From NCBI GenBank assembly GCA_958510875.1, contig OY294069.1:4030001-4094000 (forward strand): DNA of 64,000 nt. The letters run 5' to 3'. The DNA comes from Endomychus coccineus (Eukaryota > Arthropoda > Insecta > Coleoptera > Endomychidae). Positions 10,229-21,380 of the stretch are shown here, piece after piece. How positions within the stretch are numbered: position 1 is the stretch's first letter; each line of letters begins with the position of its first letter. Below the pieces are notes generated by a model. It had not been told where the DNA came from and ran no database searches. It worked only from the letters and a program-made list of their open reading frames with translations. The translations under genes and the position numbers were made by a program.

Positions 10229-10664
10229 ATTTATTTATTTATTCATCAACGAGACGAACCCTTTTACAGTATAGAAATTCAGTGAAATATAATGTATCTA
10301 ACAAGAATATAAAATGAAGAGTTTACATTGAAAATATACACATACATTCGTAATAACATCTATGTTGAGCCAGTTAAGGCCCTTTGGAAAGCAACGGAAT
10401 AAATATTCCAAAAACTGAGATTTGAATAATGATTTGCAGTAGTTGAAATACGACAAAATGGAGAATGCATTGTTTAGTTTGTTCTGCTATATGGTATGTG
10501 AATATATTAATATTAACGGAGCGGGTACTTCCTTGGTTAATGCGGAAATTAATTTGTGATAGTGAATCAGGACAGCTAACTGACCCATTAATGAGTTTGA
10601 TCAAAAATTTTAGATCATTATGATTTCTACGTAATGTTATTTTTCAATATTTAGAATAGAATAG
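10229..10664 (-). pseudogene. LINE 3' end (distal half of a LINE split by a hAT element)
   Basis: On the minus strand: LINGSVSCPDSLSQINFRIN and then GSTRSVNINIF, typical of the region after the RT in CR1/Jockey-type LINEs, followed by a 3' end with (AAAT)n-like repeats (GATGAATAAATAAATAAAT at about 10229-10248). The upstream half of the same LINE continues at 12279-12620 beyond the inserted hAT element. Not coding now. Confidence 0.65.
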
Positions 10665-10905
10665 ACTCAACCCAGTGGCAGCTCGTGAACTTTTTAAGAG
10701 AGGAGGCTGGACATAAAACGTTCTTGTAAAAATATACTCTATTCAGCCAATAAATTTAACCTTTGCACAGCGGCCGTACCAGCTACTTCAGTGACAAAAT
10801 TAATTGTTGCCAAGCAAGAACCAACGTGGAGGTGTGGAGTTTCTCTTGGCAAAAAATTTTTTTGTTAGTTTTTTTTTTCTTTGGATTTATGATATTTTTT
10901 TTTTT

Positions 10906-11317
10906 TTAATTTTTCATATTTTGTTTTTTTTTATTATTTTTATAAACTTTTTTATATATTAACGGAATTCTACGGTCTTTAGTTTGCGAAAAATCATCAA
11001 TAATATTATCATAAAATGTATCATTTTGTTTTAAGTGTTTTACTAAATCTTTTTCAATAGATATCAAACTAACATTGTATAAACGATTTTGGCCCATTGT
11101 ATTTTGCATGTGAGTTTTAATTCGGTTGAGAGTAGAAAATGATCTCTCCACCGATGCCGACGTGACAGGGAATGGTGACTGTCAAACAAAGTAGATTATA
11201 AAACTGAGGTAAAACTTGTCGCAAATCATTGTCTATCATATGTTTTATCATATCGGCGTGAATGTCGTACTGACCTAAAATATCTTTATCCGAGTAGGTA
11301 TATAACCCACAATTCAT
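10906..11317 (-). pseudogene. hAT transposase C-terminal dimerisation domain
   Basis: The minus strand reads LPQFYNLLCLTVTIP, then after a 1-nt frameshift near 11140-11160 it continues as VERSFSTLNRIKTHMQNTMG, QNRLYNVSLISIE. The E-R-x-F-S-x-L-x-x-I-K-x-x-x-R/M block is the hAT C-terminal dimerisation motif. The two frames overlap around the frameshift. Encodes the oligomerisation end of the transposase; not functional. Confidence 0.8.
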
Positions 11318-11579
11318 TGTGCAGTGCTATTTTATCAAAAAATTTTCATTTTAGAACTGAGTTATCTAAAAGTGTATTGAGAAACTCTTTTGAACAAGAT
11401 TCGAAAAATCTTCTTTTCGTCAAGTCGAAAAACTTCAATTCATGTAAATCGGAAAATCGAATCTCAATTTGACCTTTAATAGTATCTAAAATTTCATAAA
11501 AAAAGTTGTTTATAATGTAGTTTCTTGTCTACCAAATTATATGTTTTCCTCCTTTAATAATATTCTGTTTACCGGTTTA

Positions 11580-11850
11580 TTTAAACTCGATGTAATATGT
11601 TCCTGCGATTTTTCATGTCTATCTATACCACGAGCTAAATTTTTCAAATCATCATAACCCGAGTGTCCCCAACATGAAGTTGTATCAGATGTGAATAGCA
11701 AACAATATAATTTATTGTGTATTTTTATTTTGAAACATACCTGTCATCGTCACCACTAATCCTTTCAAATCCGGTAAAGGCCGTTTATTTTTAACAAAAC
11801 TCTTTTCTATCATATGTTAATCCACTAAATGGATTTTCTAAGAACCCAGC
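11580..11850 (-). pseudogene. hAT transposase N-terminal zinc-finger (TTF-type) remnant
   Basis: On the minus strand: TTSCWGHSGYDDLKNLARGI, DRHEKSQEHI, then LLKEENI. The W-x-x-x-G-(Y/F)-x-D-x-K-N-L and H-E-x-S-x-x-H motifs are those of the TTF-type zinc finger at the N-terminus of ZMYM1-like hAT transposases. Stops and shifts separate it from the C-terminal part, and the catalytic DDE region between them is mostly missing. Confidence 0.6.
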
Positions 11851-12278
11851 AACTAAGTCACTCATCATTTTAACGTTCACCGATTAGATAAATTATAACT
11901 TAACTACTTAACCTTACTTCGCCTCGAGGTACAAAAACAAGAACTAACGGAACACGACACGTGTCGCATTCTTCTAGCGGAAGGGCGGTAGCAAGTAATC
12001 GTATTTCATTCGACCGACGATTCCGTACGAGAAGCTAGCCTCCATAGGGTGTTGCCATATTCGCTCTTTTACCCTATCTAGCAATTGAACTGCTTGGAAA
12101 ATGGCAACTGTGTTGACCACACGTATTTAGCGTTTGAGATATATAGAGAATCTAGCCTCTGGTCACTGTTGCCAGTTTAAAAATAACGACTGAGAACGGG
12201 GAATTAATTGTAAAATTTAAATTGGTGAGAAGGCTGAGCCTCCTTAGCCTCCTTCGAGGAGCCGCCACTGACTCAACC

Positions 12279-12620
12279 AAGTCGTAATTGAAATTATAGT
12301 CACGAAATCCAATATCCATTTTATAGGCTGCCAATACTGAGAACTTATGTTAAACCCTTTCAATCCTCATGCGATGATTATTATAAGGAAACCATATAGA
12401 AGAGCAATACTCAAGGTATGGCCGCACCAATGCTATGTATAGATATTTTATAGAAACAATGTTATCAAAATCGATAGAAACTCTCTTTATAAGACCTAAG
12501 GACTTAAGTACTTTATTAACTATATAATCACAGTTTGCGACGTAGATATTTTTATTTGAAATTAACTCAATGAAGAAGCTTCGTTCCTTGTGCAATTATT
12601 CGTTTGAAAAATTTTGTACT
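12279..12620 (-). pseudogene. LINE RT thumb region (proximal half of the split LINE)
   Basis: The minus strand reads IVNKVLKSLGLIKRVSIDFD, then IKYLYIALVRPYLEYCSSIW. This is the post-catalytic thumb of CR1/Jockey-type reverse transcriptases, where ALVRP-x-LEY is very typical. It joins, across the hAT insertion, to 10229-10664. The catalytic RT core is not present. Confidence 0.7.
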
Positions 12621-12639
12621 TTAGTTGATGTTAATTAAT

Positions 12640-12735
12640 TTTCTTCTAAGTAAGACCAAAACGTACGTTGAGACGAAAATGTAGTACAAGTTAGTGTTAT
12701 AGTGACCTATTTCTCAAGAATTTACATATAAGTAA
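12640..12735 (+). repeat. Partial copy of the PLE hammerhead-like repeat
   Basis: The sequence AAACGTACGTTGAGACGAAAATG, split here as AAACGTACGTTGAG then ACGAAAATG, followed by GTGACCTATTTCTC and AAGAATTTACATAT, matches the tail of the repeats at 44270-44345 (+) and 60300-60365 (minus). The CTGATGA half of the ribozyme core is not recognisable, so this is a degenerate partial copy. Confidence 0.5.
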
Positions 12736-12979
12736 AGTGTAATATAAGACCCATTCTTTAACATTGATAGTATGTAACTGCAATAGAAACAAATAATGAA
12801 ACCATCTCAGACGTTCGGGTATAGAACCTTAAAATCCGCATTAAACGTTGAGTGGATCCAGTATTATATTGCTGAAGCATAATGCTTCGAAGATAACGAT
12901 GATCAACGGCTCTCATTATACTTCTTAGGCGATTTTGAGTTTAACGAAGGTGTTTATTAGAATAAACCAGCTTTTAATG

Positions 12980-13429
12980 TTATCGCTACTTTCTTTAAGA
13001 GTTAATAAATCGAAGTGTGTGAGTGTAGCTCACACAGGAGAAAACATTTGAACGTGCGCGCAGTTAGAGGGCGCTGCTGCGCAGGACCTTATCCAGAACC
13101 TCGCGACGTCAGTCGTCCTGCAGCCTTGAAGCGCGTCGTCGCTATCGCACATTATTGCTGAATATTTCATCGACGCTTTCCGAACGGACTGCGGAAAATC
13201 CCTCTTTTCCTTCATGCGCTAACCTAATTATGTGTGTTGTGTTATTCATGTGATTTCCGATTAAGAATGTCCTCACAGTGTCACTGGAGAAATAAGTTAC
13301 ACTTTCTGTAGAACGCGTCCTAGTTTCATCATAATGATCGTGAGTTATCAGTGTTGGAAAAGCTGGCGAAAGAATCGAGTCGCGTGCCGCGCTTCAAACA
13401 ATTGAAAACTTGACACTCGAAGAACGACG
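12980..13429 (+). promoter_or_regulatory. CpG-richer upstream region of the neuroligin exon (possible 5' UTR/promoter)
   Basis: From about 13030 the sequence becomes markedly richer in CG dinucleotides (for example TGCGCGCAGTTAGAGGGCGC) than the AT-rich surroundings, and stays so to the start codon at 13430. No TATA box or splice signal could be assigned. Position and composition suggest a promoter-proximal or 5' UTR segment; this is inference. Confidence 0.35.
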
Positions 13430-13898
13430 ATGACGAGCGCGGTCGCGGCTTGCTTGCCGTTATTCGTGAAGAGTTTGTGCGTTCTGATTTTCATCATATA
13501 CAGGGACTCGGTCGAGGGAGATCCGGTTAACGACGCGAGGGCACCGTTAACCTCGCGAACTGTGCGGACCAAATACGGAGACGTTAGTGGTGTGATCGTG
13601 ACGTTGGACTCGAAACACTTGGAACCCGTCGAAGTTTTCCGGGGGATCCCGTACGCCAGTCCCCCATTGGGTAGCTTACGTTTTATGCCTCCGGTCACGG
13701 GGGCTCTGTGGTCGGGTGTCAAAGTTGCCGACAAGTTTAGCCCAGTTTGTCCTCAGAGATTACCGGATATAAACAATGAAACCGCAGCTTTGAAGAGAAT
13801 GCCCAGAGGCCGGCTGGAATATCTGAAGAGGCTGTTACCGTATCTGCAACATCAGAGCGAGGATTGTCTCTACTTGAACATCTATGCTCCTGCACAAG
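13430..13898 (+). CDS. Neuroligin-like protein, first coding exon
   Basis: Begins at ATG 13430; residues 1-30 are a signal peptide (hydrophobic VKSLCVLIFIIY). There follows a carboxylesterase-like domain: TVRTKYGDVSGV, VFRGIPYASPPLGSLRF, SGVKVADKFSPVCPQRLPD, then MPRGRLEYLKRLLPYLQ and SEDCLYLNIY. The residues between the first Cys and SEDCLYL, with the RGRLEYLKRLLPYL insert, are characteristic of insect neuroligins rather than digestive esterases. Neuroligins are postsynaptic transmembrane adhesion proteins that bind neurexins. The exon ends at AAG|GTAGGA (donor G at 13899) in phase 1 after residue 156; reading past it (to 14017) is intron. It is the only intact host coding sequence seen. The closest relative may be insect Nlg2, which I infer from memory. 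Later exons lie outside the window. Confidence 0.88.
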
Positions 13899-14225
13899 GT
13901 AGGACTGGATATCTTATCAAATTTGGTATACGTAATTTACAATTGAAAAGATTTGGCCATTACATCAAGAAGAACTTTGGGAAAAATGACAAAAGTTTCA
14001 AAACTTTGAGAAACTAACACCATCATCAACTATATCTCTCACCTAACTTAAAGATTAAACTGGGAAGCTTTTTTCATCAGATGTTTACACTTATAGAAGA
14101 CTACTATGTATATGGACTTTTACCTAGTCAAATTTAACATTTTGATTTCTTTATTTATGTCTCTATGGACACATGTAATAAGGTTAACCATAAAGTTCTG
14201 ATAGAAAGCAACGCATCAAAACTTC
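13899..14225 (+). other. Start of the neuroligin intron
   Basis: Splice donor GTAGGA at 13899. Nothing recognisable in the first 330 bp. No matching neuroligin continuation was found up to 64000, so the intron probably spans the rest of the window; this is inference from the absence of other exons. Confidence 0.5.
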
Positions 14226-14229
14226 TATG

Positions 14230-14541
14230 AAATCTTAGAAATCATCATCATCAGATTTAGCTAAATCCTAAATCAAAATGTGCCTGTTTGAATACTATTT
14301 GAGGATGAAGATGCAAAACATCGGTTATCCTCAGCTGAAGATGATAGGAATTTAATAAATTCCCTTTTCGCTTATAGATCTCCATTCCTTCTAAATTACC
14401 TAGATACTTGACTGTACTGTGTTTTAAAAGTGATAAACATTCGTGAGGAACAATGTGACATATATTCAAAATATGTTCGGTTACTGCTGATTTTTCAACA
14501 TTATTTTCCTCTATATGGCCAAGAGGATGTGCAATGGGCAA
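14230..14541 (-). pseudogene. Penelope-like element C-terminus (after GIY-YIG core)
   Basis: Minus strand: LGHIEENNVEKSAVTEHILN, then VKYLGNLEGMEIYKRKGNLL and FKQAHFDLGFS. The E-K-S-A-V-(T/A)-E-H and (E)-(G/S)-M-E-I-Y-K-R blocks are typical of the end of Poseidon/Neptune-type PLE proteins. A CTGATGATGATG stretch follows near 14245-14260, a possible degenerate remnant of the hammerhead-like motif. The GIY-YIG catalytic residues are not included. Confidence 0.65.
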
Positions 14542-14639
14542 TCCACTCTATCCTGGTTTGGTCTATATTTTCTTAAGCGAAATTGAAACCTCTTCAAAAT
14601 CAAAATTGAATCAGTTTCCAAAAGTGTGGTATTAATATC

Positions 14640-15370
14640 TTGACGACATTTTCGCGATTACAATTGGAAATTTCAATTTACATAGCCTTTTGAACACTCC
14701 TAATAGCCAATTTGATTCACTGAAATTCGCTGTCGGAATAGAAACAGATAATCAGCTTCGTTTCCTTGATGTTAACATTATAAAAGATTGTAATCACATG
14801 AATTTCGACGTATACAGAACTCCCACTCAAAAAACAATCAAATAGGTATTCTCCGGCGGATTCAGCCACATCATTTAGATATAAAATAGCTCCGCTTAAT
14901 AGTCTAGTTCATGAATTATTGAACGTCCCTTTAGCCAGCAAAAGTATAACAACAAAGTTGAGAAACTTCAGCAAAAGTTGCTGAATGGTAGCCACAAATC
15001 TTTGATCAATAATTCGATTTCTAAATAAAAAAGGAAATTGGAAAGTAGCCAAACTAACCAAATAAGAGCCACTACTTTCAAATACTTCAATAAAATTCAA
15101 AAGTTTCACTTATCAGTTTTCAGTAATTAGAAAATTCCATAGTTTGTTTCCTAAATTTGCAATACAACCAGTTTATAGAGGTATGAACAAGCTAAAATAC
15201 CGTTTAGACAACATCTTTGATACAGTTTTCGATTTCGACAAATCCGGGATTTACGAAATCAATTGTGAGTCTTGTTCAAAATGCTATGTGGCTCAAACTA
15301 GAAGAAACATCTCAACTCGTTATAAGGAACATTTTGCTCATATAATCAAACGCTTTCTTCATGAATGGTA
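14640..15370 (+). pseudogene. Penelope-like element: RT tail and GIY-YIG endonuclease
   Basis: From 14640 the + strand gives YLDDIFAITIG (the Y-x-DD RT active site), HSLLNTPNSQFDSLKFAV and LRFLDVNII with FDVYRTPTQK, the order seen in PLE reverse transcriptases. After stops, 15144-15371 is open: MNKLKYRLDN, SGIYEINCESCSKCYVAQTR, STRYKEHFAHI, the GIY-YIG endonuclease with a C-x-x-C. In family members the GIY...YVGQTR block holds the active-site residues; here Gly of YVG is Ala. PLEs are retroelements using both activities. This copy is broken by several stops and 5'-truncated. Confidence 0.75.
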
Positions 15371-15379
15371 ACATTCAAT

Positions 15380-18300
15380 CAATGTTTTGTACCCCAGGTC
15401 GATCAAATTAAATTTCTCTAATGAATTTTACTCAGAACCTCATTTATTATCCTGTAACTATTTCCAGAAAAAGTTTATTTGTTTAGTACCAATAAATACA
15501 TTTATGTATGTGTCCGTATGTCATCTCTCGCATGTTTTGAAAATGAACATTTTCGAAATTGCAATCAACGATATTGAATAAGTTCAGTGTTGGTTGGCGG
15601 AGTGATCCTTAGCTCCATCGTTTTAAAGTAGCTTGTATAATAGAAATCGATCGCTAATATAAATAATGTCGTTCCAGTGGTATGTCTTGGCAGTATTTCC
15701 ATTTTGTAAATTTCTTCCGTTGAATGACAAAGTGTTTGCGATTTATCTATGCGATATAGAACGTTTGCACAACGAAAAATTCATCTCTAACTGTCTCGTG
15801 TGTGACATGACATTAAGTAAGTCCCGGATACATAAAACGTAAAATGGAGGAGACGAAGTCCCCTTTCCTTAGATCATATCTGGAGTGCGTACTGACAGAC
15901 TGATTTCATATTCAGCACGAATACTGCCTGCTTTTTATGTTTTTTTCATTTAGGTCAACTTCTAGGATTTCACACACATGCCTTTTGGCTTCCAGACTAC
16001 CTTCAAGTTATCCATTTCACTCTCGTCTGTTGTCTGCGACTCTCTTGGAAAAGCACAGATGATGTGATTGCAAATACTGTCCAAACGTATTGTCCGACAC
16101 CAGTAAATTTTCTTTCTAATTAATGATTCACTATATAGGCTGTCCCTTATAATGTCAGCAGTCGATAGCACATCGGAGAATAAGTCGATACGCATGATAT
16201 AAATTCTTCCATAAAAGCTACCTAAGAGTCCTTTAAAATTTGATTTCAGAAATAGTTTTTTATGGTAACTCCGACCGCGGCAGCGATTTTGATCATATTT
16301 AGTTCAATTACTCCTGAAATAGATACCTATTATTTTACTGTAGAATGATTGTCCAGTAACATATTTGAATAGGCTTTACTTCCCTTTTCCCACCTTATAT
16401 CTTACGCCACTGGTAATTTTTCAAAAATTTCCCTATTCGTTGACTCCTCGTTCAATTTGAAACACACAATTTAGATCAGAGCAGGCGTTTTTGGAATAAA
16501 TGGTGTTCACTGTTTGAATAAAATCGAAAATACCCACCGACAAAATTAAAATTGCTGTTATTTTGAACAATTTGTTCCAATTTGTAATCTTATATTTGGT
16601 TGCATGTTGAGTAAAAAGTTGATTTATTAAAGGATGATAGTTGTTGTGGGTATCATATTTTATTTTCACTTTTGAATAGAAGAAGCCCCCTCCGGGATAT
16701 TCCTGGACGTAATCTGGGTAGGCAAATCTACATTAAAATTAAACAATCTTGCGAACAATCAAACCTTCCATCCAAAAAAAATTTATTTGCTCATTAATCG
16801 ACAGCAGCACCACAGATTGAATGAAGAATATTTTTCAGTGTTATTTCTGAACTGTAATTCCCTGTTTGGTGTATTTGTTACTGTGAGAAACCGTAACTGG
16901 TGAATATCCACATATTCTTACTAACCTGGGATAACATTGCCACTCGTGTCTGTAACGTAAGTTCCAAATATCGTGCAGCAATGTTTCCGCAGTTTAGCTA
17001 CTAAATTTTTTTTCGCTGGTTAGTTTTCCGAAATCAATAACATTTCGAACTTCCACAATGACGTATACCATAAAATATATTATTTATCCAAGTTACGCTA
17101 TTCTATTTTACATTCTTCGATATCTTCGCTTAATAATTATTGCAGCCTGTCAATCGCTACTAACATTCAGAAAAAGAAAGCGGCTTTGGCACACAAAGTC
17201 CAGACATTTGACAAACGTAATCCTTTGAATGACCCCTCGTACATTGTAGATGACGCTTCTATGCATGAACCAAATTGGATGTCCCTATAGGATATCTCCA
17301 TTAATATTCGTGCTAGAAAAAACATAACGTGCATCCTCCAGGTTTTTTTTTACATAAATGTGGGGATGCCTATGAATTTTGTCTCGTGTAATTTGCTTAG
17401 GCGCTTTTGCCAAATACTCGATTTTTCAGGATTTCAACAAGGCCTCGTAACATTTTTAATGTTGAAGCTATCGCCTCGTAAGTGAACATCATATGGGCAC
17501 TTTTTCGGGTGCAATCTATTAGCGTAGGCGGAATTTTTCCAGTGCTCCGCATTTTCAATTTATGACACCATAATTCATTTATAAAAGGGGAATAACTCGA
17601 CCTATCGAATCAACAATTTGAAAGACTCACATCACGATGACAAGAATGTCTAATTGTTCATTGTTTCTCTCTGAAGAAAGCCTGATTGGCTATAATACGG
17701 GGAAAATTAAGCTATGAAAAACTTTGAAGCAAAACATAATCTACCTTATAGAAAAATAGTTATCTTCTTTGAAATGTAAAGAAGTAATTTCATATTTGGG
17801 ATCATTTTGTTGCCCAATTCGAGTTTCTGAATTGAGATAACATTGTTTGCATGTTGATGATGCATGAACATGAACGTTTTCGTCTTTCTTAGAGTTATTG
17901 CCATAATCGAAAACTGATTTTTCGATTATTGAACTAAAAATAACATTATTACCCCAATTTCGTTCTATTATTAACATTGATATCACAGGTTTGAAATGAT
18001 TATAATATTTGCTATTCACGATATTCGTAGGGATTAGCTTATGCCACCTTTCACACGAAAGATATAAATAAACCTTACTTCATATATTGACACCCAAGCT
18101 ATATTTTCCATTTCTCAAGAAATATAAATTTCTCTCTTTATTCGATATAAACGGACAAGAGCAAATATCTCCTAAGACAGGTTTAACGTCTGAAAAGCGA
18201 AAATGTTTTCTATTCTGAACGCAGCTCTTCATAAGCTCGGTAGATCATTTCCTCTCTTATCGATTTTATCAATATATCTGAACCACATATTCGTATATGA

Positions 18301-18655
18301 CGCGTCAGTATTCTACAAAATAACAATCCAAATAGGGATAGGGATTATAAGGATGACAAAGTGTTCGACAGTATTGGTCATTTCAATTCCATCTATAACT
18401 ATGAAGAAGTTGGATTATATTAGGCTCTTAATAACACTGTACGCTGGAATCATATTGCAATTCAACCGCTACAATAAATTCTGATACTCGATTAGTTCAG
18501 TAAATGAGAGGTTTCACCTCTTATCATACTTTTCGCAGACGGAGACTGAAGAGTATGTTACGTTAAATTTACTTAAGCTATTTTTAAAATCGTTCTAGAG
18601 CAGAAAATCCTGCAGCATTTTATTTCTCATAGAATTGTTGACAACTTTGGAAAAT
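15380..18655. other. Long intronic stretch, no recognised feature
   Basis: No family motif found. Short open stretches at 15962-16195 (-), 16433-16669 (-), 17741-18019 (-) and 18203-18484 (+) are not recognised. A piece at about 17150-17290 (+) reads as LSIATNIQKKKAALAHKVQT followed by FDKRNPLNDPSYIVDDAS before a stop, which looks more coding-like than its neighbours but could not be assigned. Confidence 0.4.
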
Positions 18656-18659
18656 CTCG

Positions 18660-18912
18660 TGCTACTTTACATCCCAGCAGCTCTTCATAACCTACAAAAC
18701 ATAGATTCGACCTGTCCTGGAGTACCGTTCACAGGTTTGAAGTTCAGATCCCAAACATACGCTCAAGTTGGAGAATAATTCGAATAATTCTAATGCTCAT
18801 CTCTTCTCCCAACATTTCACCGCTTACTCAGATGATGTTCTTCGGACATTATAATTTTCCCTCTCGTATAGTAGAAGTATAAAGAAATACGAGAGGTTTT
18901 ATGATATTCAAA
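18660..18912 (+). pseudogene. LINE 3' fragment (family L1w)
   Basis: I use L1w as a local label for the LINE whose fragments recur at 35.4, 37.4-38.6, 45.8, 47.6 and 52.6-54.0 kb. Here TSQQLF, IRPVLEY and SDPKHTLKLE (stops between) are followed after a deletion by the family 3' end (CCAACATTTCACCGCTTACTC and CCTCTCGTATAGTAGAAGTA). Nothing functional is left. Confidence 0.6.
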
Positions 18913-19132
18913 CTTTGATGAAAAATCGTTTGCTGTTTGGTGACCCTACTTACCTTTTTACCAGAGGAATCGTGTAATAACGAAACATTTTTCGAAGTGC
19001 TGAAAAATTTCAAAAATCATAACTTCCAAAGTATGCATTGAGAACTTTTACAGTAAATTTAACTTGAAACTGATTTCAATCAAATTTCAACAAAATAGTT
19101 CAACAACAACAAACACTAAACGTAAGAAATAA

Positions 19133-19264
19133 TCACCCTTATCCACTAAAAATACTATTGAAGTACTGATGAGGACCTTTCGTCTACCAGGTAGCCATTA
19201 TTAGATTAAGCTGGTAGATGAAAAGCCCTCAGTACTCAGTTTTCAGTATTTTTAGTGGATAAGT
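19133..19264. repeat. Inverted pair of a hammerhead-like hairpin repeat
   Basis: 19133-19196 and 19210-19264 are imperfect reverse complements (CCACTAAAAATACT...GTACTGATGAGGACCTTTCGTC and its mirror). Each arm resembles the single copy at 44497-44565, which begins CTGATGATGGCTAC and ends TATTTTTAGTGTATAAGGG. The sequences keep a GGCTACC/GGTAG stem followed by a GAAA-like segment, as in the PLE hammerhead-like motif. Confidence 0.55.
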
Positions 19265-19269
19265 TATTT

Positions 19270-20225
19270 GGTTATAGTGTATCCACAGTGTTAACATTTT
19301 TATTTAGATTTTTTCTTTACCTTTTATGTTTCTCCTCGCCACTTTTAGGAATTTTGGAGTGGCGATATCGCAGAAGAAACTTTTTTTTATCATTGTAGGC
19401 ATTCTTTGCTGTGCTTTACTTCCATGAAAATAGGATTCACATGCATCATTTCCTATATCATACTACTTCTCAAATACCATACACTATATGTACTATATAC
19501 TATATGTTTCGTCTGGATAATACCGTCTGGTTGAGTGTAACGCTCAAGGATAGATATTGACAGTTATGAACATTCATGGAAAACAGGGGAAACTCGTTAT
19601 TGAATTGTACCAATTACGGAGCGTTCAATGTACGAATTAGAAACAATGTTTGAATCAACATACGAGATACTCAGATGATAGCATGCATTATAACAATTTG
19701 CATATCAACTACATATGGATCATGTAGATAATGAGTAAACACAAGATATCGGATTATTCCATGGTCTAATGACCATGTAGTGAAATACAATTCTACCAAA
19801 GAGGTGAGTGAGCTTATATTATCATCCTGACGACATTAAAATATGAGGAAACTCGTCAGTAGAGACTGGATTATATTCTATGATCGATTGATCACATGAC
19901 TCCCCTCACTTTTGTTAACAAAATAGCTTCCAGACCACAGTATTGAGAAGTTTTGGACTTCCACAGAATAATGACATACAGTAGATGAATCTTGAAATGA
20001 CAATGCGAGACACTGCCGCTGTGATATCTATTTATAACCAGAAATGCACGGTTTTCCTTATGGTTCAATAAAATACCATAATTCTATTTGAAAAAATGAA
20101 AATGGATACCAGAAATACTACCCGAAAGGTGCTACCGCGGCCTAAGACAATACTGTTTCAAATTTCACCACTTTAAAGCGATCTGACATATTTCAAATCC
20201 GTACGAAGTAGGAATGGTGCAATCA
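19270..20225. other. No recognisable feature
   Basis: AT-rich intronic DNA with no coding motif or repeat that I could match elsewhere in the window. Confidence 0.4.
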
Positions 20226-20227
20226 CG

Positions 20228-20300
20228 CCCACACCCACACCCATATCCACATCCACATCCACATCCACACTCACACCAACACTCACAGATTCACCAATAT
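20228..20300. repeat. CCACA-rich simple repeat
   Basis: Imperfect hexamer array of CCACAC/CCACAT units, such as CCACATCCACATCCACATCC. A related imperfect array is at 20705-20775. Confidence 0.85.
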
Positions 20301-20309
20301 TAGTTTTAC

Positions 20310-20648
20310 GTGAAGTTTCAGTCCCGAGGACTCAATCGCACTACTTACCTGTCAGTAATGTCCGAGAGAATGATTTTCCGGACCCCACTGGTCAGGACGG
20401 GACCCTATCCAATGCTACGCATGGTCAGTTCCCGATCTGAGAACGCAGCTCACCCTTCGAAGGTGAAGGATTGTAATAATGTTACTCTCCAACACCCGCT
20501 AGACAGCATGCGGCTTTTAACCACTACCCTCACCTACACCAAGCGGTCGAACGGAGTTTTCACACTCGGGGGCTTCCAACCTCCGTGGTACCGGTCAATG
20601 CAAGATCACTGGTCCGATCTCTTGCAAAATTTATTCTGCTACAGTTGA
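20310..20648 (+). other. 112-codon open stretch between simple repeats, unrecognised
   Basis: An open frame lying between two CCACA-type arrays, with higher GC than its surroundings. No domain, signal peptide or family motif is visible. Possibly spurious; it could also belong to a mobile element whose repeats flank it. Confidence 0.2.
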
Positions 20649-20704
20649 GTTGAATGTCCCAATTCGGTAATGATCGACCATCTCAGGTACTTGAAGTCAT
20701 CACC

Positions 20705-20775
20705 CTTCAAACAACCACACCCACAACCACAACCACCCCCACGTAGACCCCCACTCAAACTCACACTCAAACCCT
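20705..20775. repeat. CCACAA/CTCACA simple repeat
   Basis: Imperfect array ACCACACCCACAACCACAAC continuing into CACTCAAACTCACACTCAAA. It directly precedes the repeat at 20764-21110. Confidence 0.75.
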
Positions 20776-21110
20776 ACGATTCGCGAGCGTGGAATATCTC
20801 ATTCCAAACGTGTGAGTGAACTATACTTTCTCTAACAAGCTTTAATTGATTAATAATAATAGTATTGTCGAACTTACTGTTCCGCAAACAGAGCAAACTG
20901 TCACTTGATATGATGAACGTAATAAATGCGTAGCGAGTTTTTTACTATTATAACCAGAACAAAGGTCGTCATATGAATGCTGTATTCAACGACAAAGCGT
21001 GGATCGAGATAATTATTTGCTTCAAGAACGTAGCTAAGCCGTTTCCGATTGGTCAAGAACTGATACAGAATATATATTCCGATGCGGTATATTAGAATGA
21101 CATACGATAC
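20764..21110 (-). repeat. Dispersed repeat, inverted relative to 41375-41700
   Basis: Reverse complement of 41375-41700 over about 330 bp, for example TTCCGCAAACAGAGCAAACT here and its complement near 41566-41585, and GAATATATATTCCG at both ends. Divergence is moderate. No coding content is recognised; an old unclassified element. Confidence 0.7.
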
Positions 21111-21380
21111 AATCTAGTTTCTGCTCATAGAATAGACAGATTGTGATAATCTGTTACACAAAATACATGCTTATGTTGAATCTGAATTATTGTTTCGGAA
21201 TGAGGGATATTCAAATGAAAAACTGAGCAAATGCTGCCTGTGAAAATGTATTGCCCGAAAAGTCGGCAGGTGTCAGATCAAAAATACTGGTGTTTCAGAA
21301 ATGGCATATTCCATGCAGAAATCGGCAAATTCAAAGTTGTGTCAAGTCAAGTATTCTCATACAGGAAAAAAGGGATATCC

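Larger units (their letters stand above)
10673..12270 (-). mobile_element. hAT transposon, 1598 bp, with 8-bp target duplication
   Basis: Terminal inverted repeats begin CAGTGGCAGCTC on the left and CAGTGGCGGCTC on the right (read inward). ACTCAACC is perfectly duplicated at 10665-10672 and 12271-12278, the 8-bp size diagnostic for hAT elements. Minus-strand coding relics match hAT transposases of the TTF-zinc-finger/ZMYM1-like type. The element is inserted in a LINE, whose two halves flank it. The middle catalytic part of the transposase is largely deleted. Confidence 0.9.

Noticed and set aside
13030..13215. Minus-strand ORF upstream of the neuroligin exon
   Set aside because: Explained by the higher GC content of the promoter-proximal region; no family motif.
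13899..14017. Extension of the neuroligin ORF to a stop at 14017
   Set aside because: Consensus donor AAG|GTAGGA at 13898/13899, and the residues beyond no longer resemble neuroligin.
14245..14265. Hammerhead-like core CTGATGATGATG downstream of the PLE at 14.2 kb
   Set aside because: No matching GAAA segment or stems could be paired; could be simple (GAT) repeat.
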